Below, one piece after another: positions 52,059 to 60,687 of a stretch of DNA of 64,000 nucleotides (positions are counted from its first letter, which is position 1; every line of letters starts with the position of its first letter). Position numbers and translations under genes: made by a program. This DNA comes from Ignavibacteria bacterium (lineage in GTDB: Bacteria; Bacteroidota; Ignavibacteria; Tepidaquicellales; Tepidaquicellaceae), in assembly GCA_016704345.1 (NCBI GenBank), contig JADJAH010000003.1, forward strand, positions 372,001 to 436,000, given 5' to 3'. The notes below the pieces were generated by a model that worked only from the letters and a program-made list of their open reading frames with translations, ran no database searches and was not told the origin of the DNA.

Positions 52059-54050
52059 TTAATTACCGGCAGGAACCTGAACTGTGCCCAAAGATTCGTT
52101 AATCTCCTTCAATCCATTAGCCGCCCGCACATTTGCCGGTTCCAGTTGCAGAGTCTTCTCGTAATGAATTCTTGCTTCATCCAATCTTTTCTCACCCTTA
52201 AGATACTCGCCATAATACAAGTGAGCGTCTTTAAAGTCAGGGAACAACTCCATGGCTTTTAGCATGCTTTTTTCATAATTAACATTGTCCTTCATAAGCT
52301 GATATGCATATGACATGTAATAGTATGCAAGGGAACTTCGTGGCTCTATTGCAAGGAGTCGGTTGCCCAGATAGATAATCTGTTGCGCAGCTTTTTGACT
52401 AACCAATTTTGTCATCATTTCAATAAAACTGTTACCTTCCTTTGAGAGAATCTCTGTTTCACCGGGAATAAATTTATACACATCCATGACTTCCGGTGGA
52501 AGACTATTGGCAGTAGTGAACTGCGGATTCTGATTCGATACTCTGTACCACTCTCTGAGAAATGCGAGATATGTTACACCCTTTTCCTTCATGTATGTCT
52601 GCAGATAACTGACATAATTTAAGTCATTTATCTTGCCTATTAGCTCCGGTGTAACAAGTCCGGCAACATCAATTATTCTTCGGTCACTATAGTATCCGAT
52701 CGCACCGACATCATGAGTTGCAACAATATCATCTTCCTTAGTATATTTATTCAGCCATTGTGCTGCCATCACTTGCCTGTCGTATATGTATTTGCACTGC
52801 AATGCATAAAGCTCACGGTTCTCGTCATAGTTCTTTACGCCAATGAAATAAGTTATTCCAATGAGGATGTAAAAGATACTCTTTGAGAAAAGTGCATTGG
52901 TTGTATACTTATTTATGATTCTCGCTATATCTCTAAATCCGACCGTAGCAACAAGAATGAAGAATGGTATCAGCGGCATCATGTATCTTCCGAATCTGTG
53001 AGCATAAGGTAATTTTATGAAATACATCAAAACAAAAAGTAGTATGAATACTATATACAGTGTGTTTTGATTATATGTCTTCGTGTAGAGATCATAAAAT
53101 AGTTTACCGACTGAATACAGGAAGCCTATCATGAGAACATAATAAGCGCCGGATTTGAAATACTCCCATACTTCATACTCGAGGAAGTCCCATCTGCTTC
53201 GGAATTCAGGAGAATAATAAGTAAGCTTTGCATTGTAAGTATTTGGCAGGATCGATCCTGAAAGCAAATAGTTAAAAACAAAATACAAGCCGGCAACAAC
53301 AGCAAACGACAGGATTATTTTTCTGAAATCCTTACCTGTAAACAGCTGCAGATCCAACTGGTTTTTTGAGTAAATTCTTATCAGTGCATAATCAAATATG
53401 ATCGCGCCTATAAATGCAATCCCGTCCGGTCTTGTCCACAACAACAAGCCAAGCATTGTCCCCAATGGAAGAGCCATTCTCTTTTTGTAGAAAAAAGAAG
53501 CAAGGACCAGAATGAAAATGAACATGGTGGTTTCCATCCCCGAAAGCGAAATGAAAACTATCCACTTGTCAATAATAAATATACCCGCTGTGAGCAAGGC
53601 AAAGATTATCTCTTTGCCAAATTCAAGAACGGATAATCTGTAAAAGGCATATGCAGACAACATAAAAAACAAAACACCCATAGCATAACCGATCAGCATT
53701 TCATTTTTCGTGAAGAAAAATCCTACGGCTTCAAGAATTGTAAACAGCGGAGACGTTGAGCCTGCCGTCACCATTTCGTTTTTAAAGAAGGAAAAACTAA
53801 AATATTCGAATATGTTTTTTGCAAAAGTGAGATGGATCCACGGATCATCGAGAGGAAAACTACGTACATTATTCTGTTTTACTGCAAACCTGTAATATAC
53901 AAAGGCAAGAAAAACAGGAAGCAAGACAATGACTACATTGAAAATAATCTTTAGAGTTCTGTTTGGTCTGAAAGGACTGTCGAAGTCATACTTCTTAAAA
54001 TCATCCCTCTTGGTTCTCTTCTTTTTTATGGGGATCTTCATTTTTTTCAT
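52059..54050 (-). CDS. Membrane glycosyltransferase (GT39/83-like) with C-terminal TPRs
   Basis: A 663-residue protein. After a basic N-terminus it has about 11 membrane segments. The first periplasmic loop carries LDDPWIHLTFAKNIFEYF, the acidic motif seen in polyprenyl-phosphate-dependent sugar transferases of the ArnT/PMT type. A soluble region follows (near 430-530, with THDVGAIGYYSDRRIIDVAG). The last 110 residues are TPR-like: SLAYYYMSYAYQLMKDNVNY, DAHLYYGEYLKGEKRLDEAR, IHYEKTLQLEPANVRAANGL. The membrane-enzyme-plus-TPR arrangement suggests transfer to a protein or glycolipid target; substrate unknown. Confidence 0.75.
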   Translation of the reverse strand: MKKMKIPIKKKRTKRDDFKKYDFDSPFRPNRTLKIIFNVVIVLLPVFLAFVYYRFAVKQNNVRSFPLDDPWIHLTFAKNIFEYFSFSFFKNEMVTAGSTSPLFTILEAVGFFFTKNEMLIGYAMGVLFFMLSAYAFYRLSVLEFGKEIIFALLTAGIFIIDKWIVFISLSGMETTMFIFILVLASFFYKKRMALPLGTMLGLLLWTRPDGIAFIGAIIFDYALIRIYSKNQLDLQLFTGKDFRKIILSFAVVAGLYFVFNYLLSGSILPNTYNAKLTYYSPEFRSRWDFLEYEVWEYFKSGAYYVLMIGFLYSVGKLFYDLYTKTYNQNTLYIVFILLFVLMYFIKLPYAHRFGRYMMPLIPFFILVATVGFRDIARIINKYTTNALFSKSIFYILIGITYFIGVKNYDENRELYALQCKYIYDRQVMAAQWLNKYTKEDDIVATHDVGAIGYYSDRRIIDVAGLVTPELIGKINDLNYVSYLQTYMKEKGVTYLAFLREWYRVSNQNPQFTTANSLPPEVMDVYKFIPGETEILSKEGNSFIEMMTKLVSQKAAQQIIYLGNRLLAIEPRSSLAYYYMSYAYQLMKDNVNYEKSMLKAMELFPDFKDAHLYYGEYLKGEKRLDEARIHYEKTLQLEPANVRAANGLKEINESLGTVQVPAGN

Positions 54051-54215
54051 GCGCTCAAAATACTTATTTGGGCGGGTAATTTCAATTTAAAGGTTTTAAT
54101 GAATGCTGAGCGGATCCGAATTTGTCCATATGTGCAAATTTGCATGATTTGAATTTCCGTATAAATTGTTCTGCTCAAGAATTAAGTTTGTTAAAGAAGT
54201 TTAGACTTAAACATA

Positions 54216-55667
54216 TTGATAAATCCAAAGCTCAAAGAACTCGCTAATCAAATAGATGAAAAGTCCGGTAAGGATGAGAGAAAACGATTTGCGGAATTTC
54301 TCGCATCCCCATACTTTAATAAGAGCACGAAGACCGCAAGGTTCTGTCTTTATCTTGTGAAGTCAGCTTCAGCAGGAAAACTTGACGACATATCGGATAA
54401 CTATTTAAGCAAATTTGTTTTCGGCGGCGAAGCGGTGAATAAGAAAAAATTTGGTACATTGTGCACGGTTGCCCGAAGATTGTTTGAGGAATATCTGACT
54501 CTGACCGAATACGAAAGGGAATCACACTATCAAAAGAGTCTTCTTCTGAGATCACTCAAGTCAAAAGGCGCTTCAAAGAATTTTAACTCGATTGCACGCC
54601 AGATAGAAACCGGAATGCGAAAAGAAAATTATCATGACCAGGATTATTTTGCACGGAGAATGCTGTTTCAAAAAACTGTTCTTGAAAAGGAAGGTATGGA
54701 TTTTGAGAAAGATCTCAGCAGGGAGTATTTTAAGTTATCAGAATACGTTGACAAGCATTTTGCTATTTCCAAACTCGAATTGATAAACTCCTACCTGAGC
54801 AGAAAGTACCATGTACTGGGTAAGGAGAAGGCTGATCTGAATCTTCTTCAGGAAGTTATCAAATATGTAGAGGACAACCGCGAATATTTCCGAAAGAATG
54901 AAGTTGCACTTTTTTCTGAATACCTGATTCAAAAGATGATGACAGCCGAGGACAATGAGAAATATTTTCATGAGTTATTTGAATATGTCTCTTCAAATCA
55001 CAGGAAGTTTACTCAGCAAGGACTTGAACTTGTTTACTATCCTCTCATAAATTATGGTTCAAACAGGGCGGCTATGGGTGACAGTATTTTCCTGAACTAT
55101 GTATTCAGAATTTACCAGTCATTTGAAAAGAATGGTTACTATAGCCGGTTAAAAGCTTTCCAGGATCTCGACTTTATAAGCATAATCATAATCAGCCTGA
55201 ATGTTGGTAAGACGGCGTGGGCGGAGAAGTTTCACCGCAAATATTCTTCAAGGCTGAATGCGGAATCACGCGCAGACACCGAGAATCTTTCCCGTGGCCT
55301 GACGGAGTTCAATAAGAAGAACTATGAACTGTCAATTATTCATATAGAAAAAGTTAATTACATTAATTCATATTACTATCTCAAATCCAAAGAGACACTT
55401 ATAAAGATCTATTACGAAACCAATGATATGCTTGCACTTGTACCGCTTCTTGATTCGACCAGGCATTACCTTAACCGCCGAAAGAATCTGTTGTCAATTC
55501 ATTACAAACGATACATGGATTTTCTAAAATGTGTGGGCTTTCTATTGAGGATCAGGCAGAGAGATGCTGATAATGCGTACAAAATCCGGAACGAATTAAA
55601 ATCCAACAAGAATATAATTTCACATGAGTGGCTGCTGGAGAAGCTATACGAGACTTCGGAGAAGTAA
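54216..55667 (+). CDS. Large alpha-helical protein of unknown function
   Basis: A 483-residue soluble, basic protein with a TTG start and no signal peptide. It is almost entirely helical, with many charged residues and repeated Tyr/Leu pairs (SYYYLKSKETLIKIYYETND, YKRYMDFLKCVGFLLRIRQR). The spacing hints at TPR-like helical hairpins in the second half, but no repeat consensus is clear. Similar long helical proteins occur in Bacteroidota without assigned role. It stands alone, divergent from the glycosyltransferase and 349 bp ahead of rho. Confidence 0.6.
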   Translation: MINPKLKELANQIDEKSGKDERKRFAEFLASPYFNKSTKTARFCLYLVKSASAGKLDDISDNYLSKFVFGGEAVNKKKFGTLCTVARRLFEEYLTLTEYERESHYQKSLLLRSLKSKGASKNFNSIARQIETGMRKENYHDQDYFARRMLFQKTVLEKEGMDFEKDLSREYFKLSEYVDKHFAISKLELINSYLSRKYHVLGKEKADLNLLQEVIKYVEDNREYFRKNEVALFSEYLIQKMMTAEDNEKYFHELFEYVSSNHRKFTQQGLELVYYPLINYGSNRAAMGDSIFLNYVFRIYQSFEKNGYYSRLKAFQDLDFISIIIISLNVGKTAWAEKFHRKYSSRLNAESRADTENLSRGLTEFNKKNYELSIIHIEKVNYINSYYYLKSKETLIKIYYETNDMLALVPLLDSTRHYLNRRKNLLSIHYKRYMDFLKCVGFLLRIRQRDADNAYKIRNELKSNKNIISHEWLLEKLYETSEK

Positions 55668-55855
55668 TTGAGGGCATTTTTTTCCTACAATAAGGATATG
55701 AGAGATGATGATTATTTGAAATTGGTTTCATTCGGAATCGTTCATCACATTTAAAATTTGCTCCGTTGGAAAATATTTAGTAAGGTAATTTGTAATGTTA
55801 GAGGAAAAAATTTTCAGTATCGGGAGAAGCCAAATAATATTTTTTGTTTTATATC
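55668..55855. other. Intergenic region upstream of the rho promoter
   Basis: AT-rich spacer after the helical-protein gene. No coding frame, repeat or hairpin with a T tract was seen. It ends at the candidate rho promoter, and a further 130 bases of probable rho leader (55887-56016) contain T- and A-rich tracts without a clear stem. Confidence 0.4.
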
Positions 55856-55886
55856 TTGATAGTTGTAGTTATTACTAATACTTTTG
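55856..55886 (+). promoter_or_regulatory. Bacteroidota-type promoter for rho
   Basis: TTG (55856-55858), exactly 20 bases, then TACTTTTG (55879-55886), a full TANNTTTG match. The transcript would begin near 55893, giving rho a leader of about 120 bases, long enough for autoregulation of the kind known for rho genes. Confidence 0.6.
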
Positions 55887-56016
55887 CATGCATAAAAACA
55901 ACACGCCTTATTACTTCTTAAGGATTTTTTTTTGAAACCATTTCACCGCATTTTTAAATTTTTCTTTTTTTGAAATAATTTCCCCCTCTTTTTTACCTCT
56001 TATATAAGGACACAAT

Positions 56017-57309
56017 ATGGACACTAAAACCACAGTTAAGCAGGATTCATTTAAGGAATCAAAAAACGTTTCCGATCTGAAATCCAAAAAGGTTTCCGAA
56101 CTAATACAGATCGCGAAGAATCTTGACGTTTCGGGTTACAGCGATCTGAAGAAACAGGAATTGATCTTCAAGATCATTGAAGCGCAAACCAAGAAAGACG
56201 GTTTTGCTTTTGCTATCGGAGTACTTGAAGTATTGCCTGATGGTTACGGCTTTCTCAGATCTGCGGATTACAATTATCTTCCGTCACCGGATGACATTTA
56301 TGTTTCACCATCTCAGATAAAGAAATTTCTTCTGAGAACAGGTGATACTGTCAGCGGACAGGTAAGGCCGCCGAAGGAAGGTGAAAGATTCTTTGCTCTG
56401 CTGAAAGTTGAAGCAGTCAACTATGAAAGTCCCGATGTTGTAAGGGACAGGATCCTGTTTGACAACCTGACTCCGTTGTATCCGGAAGAACGAATAAATC
56501 TTGAACTCAGTCCTGGTGAATATTCAATGAGGATCATGGATCTTTTCACGCCTATAGGTAAGGGACAAAGAGGACTCATAGTTTCTCCACCCAAAAGCGG
56601 AAAAACAATTCTGCTTCAGACACTTGCAAACAGCATAACAAGAAATCATCCGGAGATTCATCTAATTGTTCTTCTAATCGATGAAAGACCGGAAGAAGTA
56701 ACTGATATGGAAAGGCACGTAAATGCCGAGGTAATCAGCTCAACATTTGACGAACCGCCAGAAAGACACGTTCAGGTTTCCGAGATAGTTCTGCAAAAAG
56801 CCAAAAGACTTATAGAAGCAAGGAAGGATGTTGTTATTCTACTTGACAGTATTACGCGTCTTGCACGTGCTCACAATACTGTAATTCCGCATAGTGGCAA
56901 GATCCTCTCAGGAGGTGTTGATGCAAACGCACTACACAAACCGAAGAGATTCTTCGGCGCTGCAAGAAATATAGACGAAGGAGGAAGCCTTACAATCATT
57001 GCAACCGCTCTGATAGAAACCGGAAGCAGAATGGACGAGGTTATCTTTGAAGAATTTAAGGGAACAGGTAATATGGAAATTGTTCTCGACCGCCGATTGT
57101 CCGACAGAAGAGTATTCCCGGCAATCGACCTAAACAAATCCGGAACAAGGAAAGAAGAACTCCTGCTTCCGAGTGATGTCATCACAAGAGTTTGGTTACT
57201 TAGAAAACTTTTGTCTGACTACAATCCGATAGAAGCCATGGAGTTTCTACTCGACAAAATGAAAGGCACAAAATCAAACAAAGAATTTCTGGCATCCATG
57301 AACTCGTAA
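56017..57309 (+). CDS. rho: Transcription termination factor Rho
   Basis: A 430-residue hexameric RNA helicase. A Rho_N (SAP-like) domain occurs near 18-60 (SDLKSKKVSELIQIAKNLDV), then the cold-shock RNA-binding domain (GVLEVLPDGYGFLRSADYNY, DDIYVSPSQIKKF), the P-loop SPPKSGKTILLQ (about 190), VILLDSITRLARAHN (Walker B), the GGVDANALHKPKRFFGAARN loop and the R-finger region GNMEIVLDRRLSDRRVFPAI. Length is close to E. coli Rho; there is no large insertion. It is followed 28 bases later by RNase G/E in the same direction, pairing termination with RNA decay. Confidence 0.97.
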   Translation: MDTKTTVKQDSFKESKNVSDLKSKKVSELIQIAKNLDVSGYSDLKKQELIFKIIEAQTKKDGFAFAIGVLEVLPDGYGFLRSADYNYLPSPDDIYVSPSQIKKFLLRTGDTVSGQVRPPKEGERFFALLKVEAVNYESPDVVRDRILFDNLTPLYPEERINLELSPGEYSMRIMDLFTPIGKGQRGLIVSPPKSGKTILLQTLANSITRNHPEIHLIVLLIDERPEEVTDMERHVNAEVISSTFDEPPERHVQVSEIVLQKAKRLIEARKDVVILLDSITRLARAHNTVIPHSGKILSGGVDANALHKPKRFFGAARNIDEGGSLTIIATALIETGSRMDEVIFEEFKGTGNMEIVLDRRLSDRRVFPAIDLNKSGTRKEELLLPSDVITRVWLLRKLLSDYNPIEAMEFLLDKMKGTKSNKEFLASMNS

Positions 57310-57337
57310 CAGAATCGATGTCTGCATATAGCGCTTT

Positions 57338-58912
57338 ATGAAGAAAGTTATACTGATCAACTCAATAGGTAGAGAAATAAGAATAGCAATTACCGAAGAC
57401 GGTAGGCTTGCGGAATTTTTCCTTGATACTCCCGACAAAGAAAGAAATGTTGGTGATATCTATCTTGGAAAAGTAGGAAAAGTAATCCCCGGCATTCGTG
57501 CCGCATTTATTGATCTCGGTTTTGAACAGGATGCGTTTCTCCATTTCTCTGATATTGGAAATTATCTTGACGAATACGCTTCTATTATCGGTGAAGATTC
57601 TGATATAGAAGAAGATGATGAAGATGATGATGAGGAAGAAGAAACTCCGAAGAAAAACGGGAATGCAAGAGAAAGTTATAACAAGACACCTAATCTTGAA
57701 CGCGGCCAGGATATTGTAGTTCAGATCACAAAAGAGCCGGTTGGGAAAAAAGGTTTTCGTGTCACATCCAAAGTTTCAATCCCCGGAAGATACTTAGTAC
57801 TGATACCATTCGACAGAAAGATAGGCCTTTCAAAAAAGATCTATAATTACAAAGAGAAGCGAAGGCTCAGAAGCATAGTGAAGTCTACACTTCCAAAGGG
57901 ATTTGGTGTAATCATCCGAACAGTAGCAGCAGGCCAGGAAGAGAGCCTAATTCTCGATGATCTCAATTCACTCATCAAGACCTGGAATGATATTCAAGCA
58001 TCGCTGAAAACTGCCAAAGCGCCGGCATTGCTTCATAAGGATCTTTCAACAACTTCTTCAGTAATCAGAGACCTCTTTAAGGATGACATTGAGAAGGCAA
58101 TTGTTGATTCAAAGAAACTATTTAAAGACATAAAACTTTATCTCGACGAAACATCACCCGAGTTCTCTGATAAGATTCAATTGTTCGACAAGGATCAGCC
58201 GCTTTTTGATGTATATAAAATTGAAGAACAGCTTCATGAGTCCCTGCAAAGAAAAGTCTGGCTGAAGAACGGTGGGTACATCATAATTGAGCCGACCGAA
58301 GCTATGACTGTCGTTGACGTTAACAGCGGGAAATATGCCCGGCACAAAGAACAGGAGATAAATTCACTCAACACTAATCTTGAATCCGCAAAAGAGATAG
58401 TAAGGCAAATACGGCTTCGTGATATCGGCGGAATCATTGTTATAGACTTCATTGATCTTTATGATGACAAGAACAGACGAAGATTGTATGAAGAGGTCAA
58501 GAAGGAATTCCGAAACGACCGTGCTAAAGTAACCATCCTACCTGTAAGCGATTTCGGTCTTGTTGAGATCACAAGACAGCGCATAAGACAGAATATTCTT
58601 CAGAGCGTTTCCGATCTTTGCCCTGTTTGTAAAGGAACAGGCAGAGTTCAGTCGAAGTCAACTTTCATGAACAGAATGGAGAGGTGGATAAGAAGATACA
58701 AGGGCGGACACAATGCTTTTACGGTAAAGCTTGCCGTAAATCCTTTTGTCGGATATTATTTGACCAACGGGCTTTGGAGCAGACTCAATAAGATCAGACT
58801 GAAAAATAAGATTATGATTAAGCTTATAGAAGACGACACTCTTGGTCTCGATGATTTTCGTTTCTACTCCGCGAAGGAAGACAAGGATATTACCGAAGAG
58901 TTCGATAAATAG
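57338..58912 (+). CDS. rng: Ribonuclease G/E family endoribonuclease
   Basis: A 524-residue Rne/Rng nuclease. The S1 domain starts at VGDIYLGKVGKVIPGIRAAF (38-57) and is interrupted by an acidic insertion at 86-102 (EDSDIEEDDEDDDEEEE). Then GFRVTSKVSIPGRYLVLIPF, the catalytic region AMTVVDVNSGKYARHKEQEI, and GGIIVIDFIDLYDDKNR with the metal-binding Asp residues. The zinc-link CPVCKGTGRVQ follows. It lacks the long C-terminal scaffold of RNase E, so RNase G is the closer match. It would process rRNA and start mRNA decay. Probably co-transcribed with rho. Confidence 0.94.
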   Translation: MKKVILINSIGREIRIAITEDGRLAEFFLDTPDKERNVGDIYLGKVGKVIPGIRAAFIDLGFEQDAFLHFSDIGNYLDEYASIIGEDSDIEEDDEDDDEEEETPKKNGNARESYNKTPNLERGQDIVVQITKEPVGKKGFRVTSKVSIPGRYLVLIPFDRKIGLSKKIYNYKEKRRLRSIVKSTLPKGFGVIIRTVAAGQEESLILDDLNSLIKTWNDIQASLKTAKAPALLHKDLSTTSSVIRDLFKDDIEKAIVDSKKLFKDIKLYLDETSPEFSDKIQLFDKDQPLFDVYKIEEQLHESLQRKVWLKNGGYIIIEPTEAMTVVDVNSGKYARHKEQEINSLNTNLESAKEIVRQIRLRDIGGIIVIDFIDLYDDKNRRRLYEEVKKEFRNDRAKVTILPVSDFGLVEITRQRIRQNILQSVSDLCPVCKGTGRVQSKSTFMNRMERWIRRYKGGHNAFTVKLAVNPFVGYYLTNGLWSRLNKIRLKNKIMIKLIEDDTLGLDDFRFYSAKEDKDITEEFDK

Positions 58913-58913
58913 A

Positions 58914-59234
58914 TCAAGTTTTCTCCTTATCTATTCTTGAAATTTCCCAAAGATAATCCCACGAATACAAACCGGTGTTATGCTGGTCTTTCCAGACAAT
59001 ATTCACAGCATAATTTCCGACAGGTTCGATCTTTTCTATTTCGTAGAATCCTACCGGCTTAAACGGATTCTTAATAGGGATGTATGAGCTGAAAAGTACG
59101 GTCTCTCCCTGGCAACTTACACAGGGACATTTGTCCCTCAGATCAACATAAGAAATCTCCGTAGTCTTTCCGTTTTCCCATTCAATTACAAGTGAATCAG
59201 ATTCTCCGCGTCGTATTTTTTTCGGTTTATTCAT
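58914..59234 (-). CDS. DUF971 protein
   Basis: A 106-residue protein of the DUF971 (GBBH-like N-terminal) family: DSLVIEWENGKTTEISYVDL, RDKCPCVSCQGE with three cysteines that could bind zinc, EKIEPVGNYAVNIVWKDQHN and TGLYSWDYLWEI. In other bacteria the domain occurs alone beside Fe-S or mrp genes, or fused to oxygenases. Its role here is unknown. The start overlaps the end of the MFS gene by eight bases, so the pair is probably translated together. Confidence 0.87.
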   Translation of the reverse strand: MNKPKKIRRGESDSLVIEWENGKTTEISYVDLRDKCPCVSCQGETVLFSSYIPIKNPFKPVGFYEIEKIEPVGNYAVNIVWKDQHNTGLYSWDYLWEISRIDKEKT

Positions 59235-60498
59235 ATTCTTTTACTGCCTGAGTTTGTTTTTCATTTATTGCAATATTATTCTTTTCATAATCGAGAATTT
59301 GTTCTGTATTTCGAGCCGGCTCATTGACATAAAAATATATCAGCAGTGCATTAACGAACATCATTACACCGGCAATAAGAAAAATATACTTCAGTTCTAT
59401 TCCATACAAAAGCAAAGTACACAGAAGAGGTCCGACAAGATTACCAAACAGAGTAAAACTTGAAGCGAATCCCATGACTCCGCTCTTTCTGTCATCAGAA
59501 ATGTTTTTGTTGATGTATGCATAAATCACGGGAACAATGCCGCCGATGAACAATCCGAGACCCGCCCTGACCGGGAAAAGCAGAAAAGGATTTGTAATGA
59601 AAGTGTGGAGGACATAAAATATTCCCGCACCGGTCACTGCTATGATGATATTCTTCTTAAAACTTTTGCTGTCATTTCTTCTTCCCCACCATGGAGCAGA
59701 TATTACACTGAAAATCCCCAGTGTTCCAAAGATTGCTCCGGTCAGTGTAGAGATATATTCTATGTTCAGAGTAATTGATTCAACGAACAATGCAAACACG
59801 GGCTGAGCAACTGTAATAGAGATCTGAAGAAAAGTTATTGATATCATTGCCGTAAGAATTCCTCTTGATGCAGCAACGTAACGGAAGTTATCAACGACAG
59901 AGTATGACTTATTTGTACCAATCTTTGGAGGCTCCTTAACTATAAATACGATCAATACCCCGCTGATCATGCACATTCCCGATGTTATGAAGAAGACAGT
60001 TCTGTATGATGTCATGTCAGAAAAAACGCCTCCGATGAAAGGACCAATCACAGTGCCAAACGAGATTGATGTCTGGAGAATACCAATTGCATAACCTGAT
60101 TTTTCTTTCGGAGTCCCGGAAGATACAAGTCCCAGCGATGCAGCAATAAATCCGCTGATAGCGCCCTGAACCATTCTGAAAATAAAAAGTTGCTCTACAT
60201 TCGCGGCGAAACCAATAAGCAGTTGCGAAATCGCCAGTCCGAATATTGCCCTCAGCACCATAGATTTCTTTCCAAACTTGTCTCCGAGTGCGCCCCAAAT
60301 TGGTGTGAGAATAAAAGAGAGGATGAACGGACCACTGAATACAATGCCGCTCCAATGTTCAAGCTCTTCAGGATTTGTCACTCCAAGTTCTCTAATGTAA
60401 AAAGGCAGGAATGGTATCACCATGCTCATGCCTACCATTGCTATGAACTGTGCAATCCATACGCTATACAGATTCTTTCTCCAGCTTTCCATTGGCAT
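59227..60498 (-). CDS. MFS transporter, drug-efflux type
   Basis: A 423-residue inner-membrane protein with 12 segments. The N-terminal VWIAQFIAMVGMSMVIPFLP, PIWGALGDKFGKKSMVLRAI (loop 2-3 motif A), RMVQGAISGFIAASLGLVSS and GYAIGILQTSISFGTVIGPF (motif C-like GPxxGG) place it with proton-coupled drug exporters of the DHA1 type. Substrate unknown. It is paired with the DUF971 gene downstream. Confidence 0.87.
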   Translation of the reverse strand: MPMESWRKNLYSVWIAQFIAMVGMSMVIPFLPFYIRELGVTNPEELEHWSGIVFSGPFILSFILTPIWGALGDKFGKKSMVLRAIFGLAISQLLIGFAANVEQLFIFRMVQGAISGFIAASLGLVSSGTPKEKSGYAIGILQTSISFGTVIGPFIGGVFSDMTSYRTVFFITSGMCMISGVLIVFIVKEPPKIGTNKSYSVVDNFRYVAASRGILTAMISITFLQISITVAQPVFALFVESITLNIEYISTLTGAIFGTLGIFSVISAPWWGRRNDSKSFKKNIIIAVTGAGIFYVLHTFITNPFLLFPVRAGLGLFIGGIVPVIYAYINKNISDDRKSGVMGFASSFTLFGNLVGPLLCTLLLYGIELKYIFLIAGVMMFVNALLIYFYVNEPARNTEQILDYEKNNIAINEKQTQAVKEYE

Positions 60499-60687
60499 GT
60501 TAGCAAGTTAATCATGATGTTACTCTTATGAAATGAAGAATGCAGGCAACGAAGACACTCTGGAAAAAGTTACAAGTTACAATTCAGAGTACTTTCCGCA
60601 TTGAAATTTTTATAGCTAAAAAAATCCGATAGCCTTATATTCAATGTTTTCTAACTAAATTTTTCAGAAAGGATAAATCTCGGTAAA

